A stretch of DNA of 32,306 nt from Lachnospiraceae bacterium (GTDB taxonomy: Bacteria; Bacillota; Clostridia; Lachnospirales; Lachnospiraceae): the NCBI GenBank assembly GCA_017396145.1, contig JAFQMS010000034.1, positions 1-32,306 of the forward strand, given 5' to 3'. The position numbers were made by a program, and so were the translations under genes. Within the stretch, counting starts at the first letter, position 1, and each line of letters opens with the position of its first letter. This document shows, in pieces, positions 26,564 to 32,306 of this stretch. The notes under the pieces are model-generated. The model made no database searches. It saw nothing but the letters and a program-made list of their open reading frames with translations, and had not been told where the DNA came from.

Positions 26564-27982
26564 TTAAAAACGGAAATCTCTTTCCCCATTCTCAATCTTT
26601 TCAAGATTCTTAACAACAATCTCTCTTATTTTTTCTCTTGGAATATTTTTTAATTCATCAATAATAATCTTATTACCTATATCCTTAGTTTCTTGTGTTG
26701 CATAGTCTTCCAGATATTCTTTTAATGTAATAAGTGCGTTAGGATGACAACAGTTTTGTATCTGACCACTTTTGCAAAGAGCCATAAATCTGTCACCGGT
26801 TCTTCCTTCACGATAGCATGCAGTACAAAAACTTGGAATATGACCAAGTTTCATAAGCCAGTTAACAACCTGATCAAGAGTTCTTCTGTCTTCGACTTCG
26901 AATTGTGAAGAATCTTCTTCGTCCTCTTCATCTTCAGCATAACCGCCAACACTTGTCTTTGAACCACCACTTATCTGAGAAACACCAAGGTTTAATACTT
27001 TTTCACGACATTCTTTGGTTTCTCTTGTGGAAATAATCATTCCTGTGTATGGTACAGCAATTCTTATTACGGCAACTATTTTTGCAAATATATCATCATC
27101 AATGCTATTATCAAATGCTTCTGGGTCGATATCGTTAGCTTTACGAATTCTTGGAACGGAGATGGTATGAGGTCCAACACCATGTACTGCTTCTAGGTGT
27201 TCGGCATGCATAAGGAGTCCGGCAAGTTCATAACGGTACATTTCAAGACCAAACAGTACACCACAACCTACATCATCAATACCGCCTTCCATAGCTCTAT
27301 CCATTGCTTCTGTGTGATATGCATAGTTATGTTTTGGTCCGGTTGGATGAAGTTTTTCATAACTTTCCTTATGATATGTTTCTTGGAAGAGGATATATGT
27401 GCCAATGCCAGCTTCCTTAAGTTTTCTGTAGTTTTCGACGGTAGTAGCAGCAATATTAACATTAACACGACGGATTGCTCCATTTTTATGTTTGATACTA
27501 TATATTGTCTTAATACTTTCTAATACATATTCAATTGGGTTATTGATTGGGTCCTCGCCTGTTTCTAGCGCAAGACGTTTGTGTCCCATGTCCTGAAGGG
27601 CGATAACTTCTTTTCTGATTTCTTCCTGAGTAAGTTTTTTTCTTGCAATATTCTTATTACCAATATGATAAGGGCAGTACACACAACCATTTACACAGTA
27701 ATTTGAAAGATATAAAGGGGCAAACATAACAATTCTATTGCCATAGAAGTCTTTTTTTATTTGTTTTGCAAGAGCATAGATTTCTTCATTTTTTTCTTCA
27801 ATATCACAGTCGAGTAAAACCAAAGCTTCTCTGTGTGTAAGTCCTTTTCTAAGTTTTGCTTTTTCTAATATAGAATCGATTAATTCTATATTGTTTTTAT
27901 TTGCTTGTGCATATGCTAAAGTATCTTTAATTTCTTCATCACTAATAAATTCTTCAGCTTTCATTGATTTTGGATTGTACAT
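26564..27982 (-). CDS. hydG: HydG, radical SAM tyrosine lyase of H-cluster assembly
   Basis: 472 residues. The radical-SAM cluster CX3CX2C is at C96, C100, C103 in NYCVNGCVYCPY. The C-terminal auxiliary-cluster motif CTAC...C near 390-420 is intact. An acidic stretch (EDEEDEED) precedes it. HydG cleaves tyrosine to p-cresol, making the CO and cyanide ligands and delivering them as an Fe(CO)2CN synthon. The start follows AAAGGAG with eight bases of spacing. Its neighbours hydE and hydF confirm the pathway. Confidence 0.97.
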   Translation of the reverse strand: MYNPKSMKAEEFISDEEIKDTLAYAQANKNNIELIDSILEKAKLRKGLTHREALVLLDCDIEEKNEEIYALAKQIKKDFYGNRIVMFAPLYLSNYCVNGCVYCPYHIGNKNIARKKLTQEEIRKEVIALQDMGHKRLALETGEDPINNPIEYVLESIKTIYSIKHKNGAIRRVNVNIAATTVENYRKLKEAGIGTYILFQETYHKESYEKLHPTGPKHNYAYHTEAMDRAMEGGIDDVGCGVLFGLEMYRYELAGLLMHAEHLEAVHGVGPHTISVPRIRKANDIDPEAFDNSIDDDIFAKIVAVIRIAVPYTGMIISTRETKECREKVLNLGVSQISGGSKTSVGGYAEDEEDEEDSSQFEVEDRRTLDQVVNWLMKLGHIPSFCTACYREGRTGDRFMALCKSGQIQNCCHPNALITLKEYLEDYATQETKDIGNKIIIDELKNIPREKIREIVVKNLEKIENGERDFRF

Positions 27983-28009
27983 TGTTATTTCTCCTTTAGA
28001 ATAAATAGT

Positions 28010-29053
28010 TTAATTATAGTTAAATGCGTCACCTCTGTGGGCGACTATTTTGTATCCAATGGATTGTATTTCTTTTTTTAATTCTTCTAAATGTATTGCA
28101 GCCTCATTGCCACTATAGACCTTGTTATCATATAATGTATAGTTTTTCTTGGCATCATCCGGAGATAAGTTAGGCATAATAACATTAGCACCGGCAGATA
28201 TACCCAGTAAATGACCTTCTTTTGACAATGTCCTTAGAGCAGTAGTTGATGGTATAAGTGCGCTAGGATGCATTATTCTTATAAGAGATATTAAGAATAA
28301 GGTAAGTCTTAAATCACCATTAGGGAATTTGGCAAAAGGGGTATCCTTATGGGAAATAAATGGACCAATTCCTATCATATGAGGTTTTAATCTTGCAAGA
28401 TATAATAAATCATTGGCAAGATTTTCAGTGGTCTGATATGGAGAACCCACCATAAAGCCGCTTCCGGTCTGATATCCAATATCTTTTAACATATCTAGAC
28501 ATTTCATTCTGTTTTCCAGAGAAAGATTATTGGGATGTAACTTTTCATAGTGTTTTAAAGTTGCAGTTTCATGTCTAAGAAGATAACGATTTGCTCCTGC
28601 TTCGTAATATGATAAATACTGTTCATAACTTTTTTCGCCCAGTGAAAGGGTAATTGCACAGTCTGGATAATTATAGCGAATAGATTTAACAACATCAATT
28701 ATATAATTATCACAGATAGGATCCTCCCCCCCTTGAAGTACAAAAGTTTTGAAACCTAATTTGTACCCGATTTCACAACTTTTTAGTATTTCAGCCTCAC
28801 TTAGACGATATCTGTTCACATTCTTATTACCACATCTGATTCCACAGTAATAGCAATTATTCTTGCAGTAATTAGATATCTCAATTAAGCCTCTGATGTA
28901 GACTTTGTTGTCATAATACTGTTTTCGTATATTGACAGCTTTAGCAGTTATATATTCACAAATCTGTGGATTATCATAACTGTCAATTAAGGCTATAAGT
29001 TCATCTTTTGAAGGAATATAAGAGTCTGCAATCTTGTTGATTAAGTCAATCAT
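28010..29053 (-). CDS. hydE: HydE, radical SAM protein of H-cluster assembly
   Basis: 347 residues, a radical-SAM TIM-barrel protein with CX3CX2C at C63, C67, C70 (NYCKNNCYYCG), GGEDP after the second strand, and a C-terminal segment ending GYKIVAHRGDAF typical of HydE. It acts on the HydG-derived iron synthon to help build the azadithiolate-bridged subcluster. The start is set by AAAGGA five bases before the ATG. It is the first gene of the operon, read away from the tRNA-Arg. No -10/-35 pair was convincing upstream. Confidence 0.95.
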   Translation of the reverse strand: MIDLINKIADSYIPSKDELIALIDSYDNPQICEYITAKAVNIRKQYYDNKVYIRGLIEISNYCKNNCYYCGIRCGNKNVNRYRLSEAEILKSCEIGYKLGFKTFVLQGGEDPICDNYIIDVVKSIRYNYPDCAITLSLGEKSYEQYLSYYEAGANRYLLRHETATLKHYEKLHPNNLSLENRMKCLDMLKDIGYQTGSGFMVGSPYQTTENLANDLLYLARLKPHMIGIGPFISHKDTPFAKFPNGDLRLTLFLISLIRIMHPSALIPSTTALRTLSKEGHLLGISAGANVIMPNLSPDDAKKNYTLYDNKVYSGNEAAIHLEELKKEIQSIGYKIVAHRGDAFNYN

Positions 29054-29135
29054 ATAAATCCTTTCAATTATTATTTTGTAATAGTTTAAGTGGGAAATAA
29101 TATAAGATTAGTTTGAAATGATGATATAGTCTTCC

Positions 29136-29160
29136 TAGTCAGATCAATCTTATAGTCAGA
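29136..29160. repeat. Short direct repeat in the hydE upstream region
   Basis: TAGTCAGA occurs at 29136-29143 and 29153-29160, 17 bases apart, about 85-105 bases upstream of hydE. It may be a paired regulator site. Otherwise the 206-base stretch between hydE and the tRNA (29054-29259) shows nothing I recognise. Confidence 0.3.
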
Positions 29161-29259
29161 ACCACTTACCTTTAGATTGTATCACTGAGTAATAAAAATG
29201 ACAAGAAATTAAGTGTTTATTTTTTAAAACATATTTGATATACTTGATAGGTGATATTG

Positions 29260-29332
29260 GCATCTATAGCTCAGTGGATAGAGCAGAAGTTTCCGGAACT
29301 TCGTGTCGGGGGTTCGAATCCCTTTAGATGCA
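29260..29332 (+). tRNA. tRNA-Arg (anticodon CCG)
   Basis: A 73-base cloverleaf with a 7-bp acceptor stem (29260-29266 with 29325-29331), D stem GCTC/GAGC, and a 5-bp anticodon stem with loop TTCCGGA placing CCG at 29293-29295. The T arm has GTTCGAATC. The discriminator is A at 29332, and CCA is not encoded. Two G-U pairs lie in the T stem. A TATACT at 29239-29244 may be the promoter -10. It reads CGG arginine codons, which look rarer in the AT-rich genes here than in the GC-richer gene just downstream. Confidence 0.95.
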
Positions 29333-29362
29333 GTGAAAGTAGAGACCTATTTTGATACGAAA

Positions 29363-29423
29363 TGCACACCCCTCGGATAAATCGTTAAAAAGTATGAGGA
29401 ATCGTTAAATTGTGCACACCCCT
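29363..29423. repeat. Nested direct repeats upstream of the lipoprotein promoter
   Basis: Two elements are arranged A-B-B-A, all in the same orientation: A = TGCACACCCCT at 29363-29373 and 29413-29423 (50 bases apart), and B = AATCGTTAAA at 29380-29389 and 29400-29409 (20 bases apart). The spacings are whole helical turns. They end four bases before the -35 of the lipoprotein gene, so activator or repressor binding is plausible. Confidence 0.55.
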
Positions 29424-29426
29424 TGC

Positions 29427-29455
29427 TTGATTTCGGGAGTGCTGCTGAGTATAAT
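29427..29455 (+). promoter_or_regulatory. Promoter for the lipoprotein gene
   Basis: TTGATT (29427-29432) and a perfect TATAAT (29450-29455), 17-base spacer. The leader to the start codon is about 75 bases and contains a small AAGAAAA/TTTTCTT palindrome. Confidence 0.75.
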
Positions 29456-29534
29456 CATATTAAGAAAATTTTTCTTTTAGAAAATCGCAATTAGCAGTTA
29501 CAAGAAGATACTTTTCGCACAGGAGGCTTTCGAC

Positions 29535-31280
29535 ATGAAATCAAAAAAAACGATTTGTCTGATACTATCTGCTATGATGGTATTAAGTGTTTTAGCCGGT
29601 TGTCAAGACGAACCGCAGGTCAGTACTGACCCACCCGAGAGCAGTACGCCCATTCAAACACAGGAACCAAATTCTCAAGACACTGCAGCATCGCATACTC
29701 CCGAACTCAATACTGAAGAACATTCTGAAACCTACGAGAAGATCCACAGTATTCTGAAAAATTCGGAAATTTACTATTTGGACGATACGGAAGCACTAGC
29801 TCCATACTATGAAATGGCAGCACAGCGTAAGGAAGCCATTCTGGATTCTCCCACGGAAATTGTAAAGTCTGACGAATTCATTCCCGGTCAGACCTATACG
29901 GGCACGGCGTACTATGTTTCTCCCAATGGCAACGATGCTAATGATGGTCTTTCGCCCGAAACAGCATGGCAGAACATTTACAAGGTCAATGATGCAGACC
30001 TGCTGGTAGGGGATGCGGTGTTTTTTGAGCGCGGCGGCGTGTACCGGCTGTTGGGCGACCGCTTGAATCTGGCGGATGGCGTGACCTACTCTGCTTATGG
30101 AGAAGGCGCAAAGCCGGTCATTACCCTTTCGCAGGAAAACTCCGCCCGGGCGGAGTGCTGGGAACTGTCTCACGAGGGTGCGAACGGCGAGAAGATCTGG
30201 AAATTCTATCAGGATCTTGGCGAAGTAGGCGGCGTCATTTTTGATGATGAAACCTATGCGGCAAGGGTTTATGAATTGCCGACCGCAGAGGGCTGGATGG
30301 CGCTGGATGTTCTGCCCCTCGATCCTGCAAACGGAATATGTAATGAAATAGACCCCATGAAAATTGAGGAAGTTGTCACGACGGGAACGTATCCCACCGT
30401 GGAAGAAGCTCTGACAGAAGATATGACCTTTGTCAGCCGGGTAGATCTGACAGAGGTTCGCTTTCCATCTAATTTTGGAGAATGGAGAGTCTATGGGGGC
30501 TTATATCTGCGCTGTGACAGTGGTAATCCCGGAGAACTTTATTCCAGTATAGAGATTATCTCCCGCCGGGAAACACCCGATTATGGTATGGACGTTATTT
30601 TGATTGATGCCACAGCGAAGGGATTTGTTCTTGATAATCTCTCGATGAAATACTTTGGGTCACCTGTTGTTGGATCGTTCACAGGATGCGGTGGTGAAAT
30701 GATACAGAATTGTACTTTTGAGTGGGGTGGTCCCTGCCTGCTTGATGTACAGACCCCCGATGCCTTTAATGGAGACTACTTTGTAGCAAGCGACGGCCTC
30801 TATAATATTGCCAACAACACCACGATCCGAAACAATTATTTTAGAGAAGTGGGAAACAGCGCCACATTTGAAAGCTCGGAGTCTGTCCCCGACAGTATGG
30901 GCACCTACACCGTTGAGGGAAATCTGATTGAAAATTGTGCACAGGGTATTCGTACATATCTTTTTGAGGAAGAAGGTGTCTTTGATGCGATCATACTCAG
31001 GGATAACATTATTCTGAACTCGGGGAGCAGCATGAATAATGGTTGCTATGAAGAACCGGTTGCCATTGACCTTGGCGGTATAGCTTATCAGTTTTATAAG
31101 GAAATCGAGATCTCAGAAAACATCTTGATTGGAAGCACTGCCGCAATGATTCGTCTTTCTCGTTCAGATCGCTTCCAGTATAACTTCCACGACAATGTAA
31201 TTGCGCAAGACAAGGACGGTCTTATCTTGACAGTATGCAATGACGAAGTTGAATGGTACTGGATGAAGGATGCAAAGTGA
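29535..31280 (+). CDS. Secreted lipoprotein with predicted right-handed beta-helix
   Basis: 581 residues. A signal peptide with lipobox LAGC (lipidated Cys23) is followed by a Ser/Thr/Pro/Glu-rich linker (about 25-65) and a region YYVSPNGNDANDGLSPETAW, the usual opening of parallel beta-helix proteins of the pectate-lyase/DUF1565 type. The C-terminal part has repeated turns such as IQNCTFEWGG, IRNNYFREVG, VEGNLIENC and LRDNIILNSG, one per helix coil. It is probably attached to the outer membrane face and acts on or binds a polysaccharide; catalytic residues are not identifiable. AGGAGG lies eight bases before the ATG. The gene is clearly GC-richer than its neighbours, with CTG, CGC and GCC codons rare elsewhere here, which suggests horizontal acquisition next to tRNA-Arg. 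Confidence 0.88.
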   Translation: MKSKKTICLILSAMMVLSVLAGCQDEPQVSTDPPESSTPIQTQEPNSQDTAASHTPELNTEEHSETYEKIHSILKNSEIYYLDDTEALAPYYEMAAQRKEAILDSPTEIVKSDEFIPGQTYTGTAYYVSPNGNDANDGLSPETAWQNIYKVNDADLLVGDAVFFERGGVYRLLGDRLNLADGVTYSAYGEGAKPVITLSQENSARAECWELSHEGANGEKIWKFYQDLGEVGGVIFDDETYAARVYELPTAEGWMALDVLPLDPANGICNEIDPMKIEEVVTTGTYPTVEEALTEDMTFVSRVDLTEVRFPSNFGEWRVYGGLYLRCDSGNPGELYSSIEIISRRETPDYGMDVILIDATAKGFVLDNLSMKYFGSPVVGSFTGCGGEMIQNCTFEWGGPCLLDVQTPDAFNGDYFVASDGLYNIANNTTIRNNYFREVGNSATFESSESVPDSMGTYTVEGNLIENCAQGIRTYLFEEEGVFDAIILRDNIILNSGSSMNNGCYEEPVAIDLGGIAYQFYKEIEISENILIGSTAAMIRLSRSDRFQYNFHDNVIAQDKDGLILTVCNDEVEWYWMKDAK

Positions 31281-31382
31281 GAATGTGCTTGATAAGAGCA
31301 TCTTATTGGACAAATTATTCCGCTGAACCTAATGCGCATCCCCTGGATCTATAATTAAAAAGTTCATAGGCAAAAATGCAAA

Positions 31383-31423
31383 CAGGCTCTACGGTGACCG
31401 TTCTTTGGTTACCATAGAGCCTG
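31383..31423. repeat. 17-bp inverted repeat (hairpin 1)
   Basis: Arms 31383-31399 and 31407-31423 with a 7-base loop; 15 Watson-Crick pairs, one G-T and one mismatch. There is no T-run after it, so it is not a standard terminator. Confidence 0.75.
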
Positions 31424-31442
31424 CTATCGTTAAAAGATATGG

Positions 31443-31465
31443 AAAAAACCTTGCAATGGTTTTTT
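31443..31465 (+). terminator. A/T-tract hairpin terminator (hairpin 2)
   Basis: An 8-bp stem AAAAAACC/GGTTTTTT with a 7-base loop. The right arm itself supplies the U-tract, and the stem is weak. It may terminate the lipoprotein transcript about 160 bases after its stop. Confidence 0.5.
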
Positions 31466-31474
31466 ATAAAAAGA

Positions 31475-31523
31475 AACCGGACACCGGCTTTGATACGCAT
31501 TGTATCAAAACCGGTGTCCGGTT
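31475..31523. repeat. 22-bp near-perfect inverted repeat (hairpin 3)
   Basis: Arms 31475-31496 and 31502-31523 with a 5-base loop and a single mismatch. The outer half is GC-rich (CCGGACACCGG), the inner half AT-rich. It is the strongest hairpin in the window and lacks an immediate T-run. It could be an mRNA 3'-end stabiliser, a mobile-element end or a protein-binding site. Confidence 0.8.
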
Positions 31524-31544
31524 ATGAAGAATAGTCTTTTATAA

Positions 31545-31573
31545 AAAAGTCCTGCAATGACTGCAGGACTTTT
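31545..31573 (-). terminator. Bidirectional terminator after the DUF6465-like gene (hairpin 4)
   Basis: A 12-bp perfect stem (31545-31556 with 31562-31573), 5-base loop, A-run on the left and T-run on the right. It lies 33 bases after the stop of the minus-strand small gene, and can also stop plus-strand read-through from the lipoprotein gene. Confidence 0.88.
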
Positions 31574-31605
31574 ATGTATTATACTAATTATGATAGGGTA
31601 TTTGA

Positions 31606-31803
31606 TTAAAAATCAAAAGAACCTGTGAAATCGCCGTTGATAACAAAGTATACTTTATTCTCCTCAGGCTTTGCATATATATCAAGTGTAAGAATATCCT
31701 TAATCTTGTTACCAGCTTCTACCCAAATAGCTTTTGCAGTGTCTTGCATAGTCTTGTCATCAATCTGTCTACCATACTGTTCTACATATAAAGTTGATTT
31801 CAT
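31606..31803 (-). CDS. Small DUF6465-like protein
   Basis: 65 residues, soluble and mixed-charge. It begins MKSTLYVEQYG and ends with a beta-strand pair (LTLDIYAKPEENKVYFVING). The second half resembles the conserved core of DUF6465 proteins of Lachnospiraceae, for which no function is known. The ATG at 31803 is preceded by AAGGAGG at good spacing; a longer frame from 31830 begins upstream of that site. A bidirectional terminator follows. Confidence 0.8.
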   Translation of the reverse strand: MKSTLYVEQYGRQIDDKTMQDTAKAIWVEAGNKIKDILTLDIYAKPEENKVYFVINGDFTGSFDF

Positions 31804-31933
31804 TTTGAATCCTCCTTGTTTTTTTCTCACTTGCTTAAAGTAGTTTACAAGTTTTTACGCTAAATAATAATATAGTATAAAGTTTTATAAAAAGCAAGGG
31901 TTTTATTTAAATAGATATTTGTTTGTTTTAATA

Positions 31934-31962
31934 TTGTTATGAGTAAGTGTTTATGCTAAAAT
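31934..31962 (+). promoter_or_regulatory. Promoter for the zinc-ribbon gene
   Basis: TTGTTA (31934-31939) and TAAAAT (31957-31962) with a 17-base spacer, about 50 bases before the zinc-ribbon start codon. Confidence 0.65.
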
Positions 31963-32010
31963 TATAAAGATAAAGTAAACTATTATTACCTTGTAGAGAA
32001 GGATACAGAT

Positions 32011-32306
32011 ATGGCACAGTGTAAAAAATGTAGCGCAATTATTCCTGATAATCGAGAATATTGTAATAAATGTATGAAAGAACTATATAATCCGGGTAGT
32101 GAAGACTATCTTGACAATCTTTTGAATCAAAGTTCTAATTTAGAAGATATTTTTTCAGATCGTCCAAGCGAACCTGATAAAAGTGCTGTTACGGATGAAC
32201 ACTTAGATTCAATGCTAGCAGCAAATCTTACACTAATGGATGAAACTGAGATTGAAGAAGATTTAGATAATGCCTTTGATTTTCTTATTTCAGATTCTGA
32301 TGAGAA
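32011..32306 (+). CDS. Zinc-ribbon protein, N-terminal part (cut by window edge)
   Basis: 98 codons are visible and the frame is still open at the right edge. The N-terminus has four cysteines in CxxC-N10-CxxC (4, 7, 18, 21), a zinc ribbon. It is followed by a very acidic segment rich in Asp/Glu/Ser/Leu (DYLDNLLNQ, LEDIFSD, DETEIEEDLDNAFDFL) of no recognised fold. Similar zinc-ribbon proteins in this bacterial group have unknown roles. GAGAAGGA precedes the ATG. The rest of the gene, which would show its class, is missing. Confidence 0.8.
   Translation, partial: MAQCKKCSAIIPDNREYCNKCMKELYNPGSEDYLDNLLNQSSNLEDIFSDRPSEPDKSAVTDEHLDSMLAANLTLMDETEIEEDLDNAFDFLISDSDE

Larger units (their letters stand above)
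31281..31605. other. Gene-free region with a run of hairpins
   Basis: No gene with a start codon and ribosome-binding site is visible. The region holds four consecutive inverted repeats (31383-31423, 31443-31465, 31475-31523, 31545-31573, listed separately) plus a small ATAAGA/TCTTAT hairpin at 31292-31306. A GC-richer-to-AT-rich change occurs here, so it probably contains the right border of the foreign segment. Confidence 0.6.

Noticed and set aside
29054-29259. A riboswitch upstream of hydE
   Set aside because: No known riboswitch core or strong secondary structure could be recognised; only a short direct repeat is seen.
29311-29332. tRNA-Arg 3' end as an integration attachment site
   Set aside because: No second copy of the tRNA 3' end is visible at the right border near 31300-31600 and no integrase gene is present, so an att pair cannot be claimed.
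31326-31524. An open plus-strand frame of about 60 codons through the hairpin region after the lipoprotein gene, and a 61-codon minus-strand frame over the same DNA
   Set aside because: The plus frame has no plausible start codon or ribosome-binding site before its bulk; both cross large inverted repeats and match nothing I recognise. Treated as non-coding.
1-32306. CRISPR array, insertion sequence or prophage genes
   Set aside because: No regularly spaced repeats, transposase, integrase or phage structural genes were found on either strand.

Overview
The window looks like chromosome of an anaerobic, low-GC Firmicute, most plausibly a Lachnospiraceae-type Clostridium relative. The evidence is AT-rich DNA with strong GGAG-type ribosome-binding sites, an [FeFe]-hydrogenase maturation operon (hydE-hydG-hydF), the FeoA/FeoB/Cys-rich-protein iron operon, and small family-typical genes such as the DUF6465-like protein. 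This is inference from gene content; there is no rRNA or other taxonomic marker here.

Layout. 1-2400: the end of an unknown gene, a degenerate GGDEF-EAL protein (minus) and a DUF2752 membrane protein. 2404-9489: a metal-homeostasis block. It holds a Cu(I) P-type ATPase with an in-frame C-terminal copper-chaperone domain, a DtxR/MntR-type regulator, and, divergently, feoA-feoB and a small Cys-rich membrane protein, with two DtxR-like operator sites. A terminator follows, then a CDF transporter with a manganese-type metal signature. 9558-15444: housekeeping genes, namely a cysteine synthase-like enzyme, a YbaK/ProX editing protein, a Uup-type ABC-F ATPase, enolase and a DegV lipid-binding protein.

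15618-24553 is the most unusual stretch. A 1930-residue protein combines a transglutaminase-like domain, DUF4011, an SF1 helicase, a Vsr/MTES_1575-type nuclease fold and a DUF3320-like C-terminus. It resembles Hhe-type anti-phage helicase-nucleases but carries an extra protease-like N-terminus. Its 3' end overlaps a tightly packed set of surface-polysaccharide genes: two GT4 glycosyltransferases and an Alg14-like/Alg13-like split pair. A DEDDh exonuclease follows. The run ends at a terminator that lies inside the coding end of the convergent hydF.

25254-29053 (minus) encodes HydF, HydG and HydE, the complete H-cluster assembly set without a hydrogenase gene nearby. A tRNA-Arg(CCG) at 29260 is followed by a compositionally foreign, GC-richer beta-helix-type lipoprotein gene with its own promoter and a nested set of direct repeats. 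Downstream of it lie four hairpins within about 190 bp. Host-like sequence then resumes with a DUF6465-like gene (minus) and the start of a zinc-ribbon protein cut off by the window edge.

Start codons were chosen by ribosome-binding-site position. In several genes the longest reading frame begins upstream of, or inside, the Shine-Dalgarno sequence, and a shorter start is preferred here.
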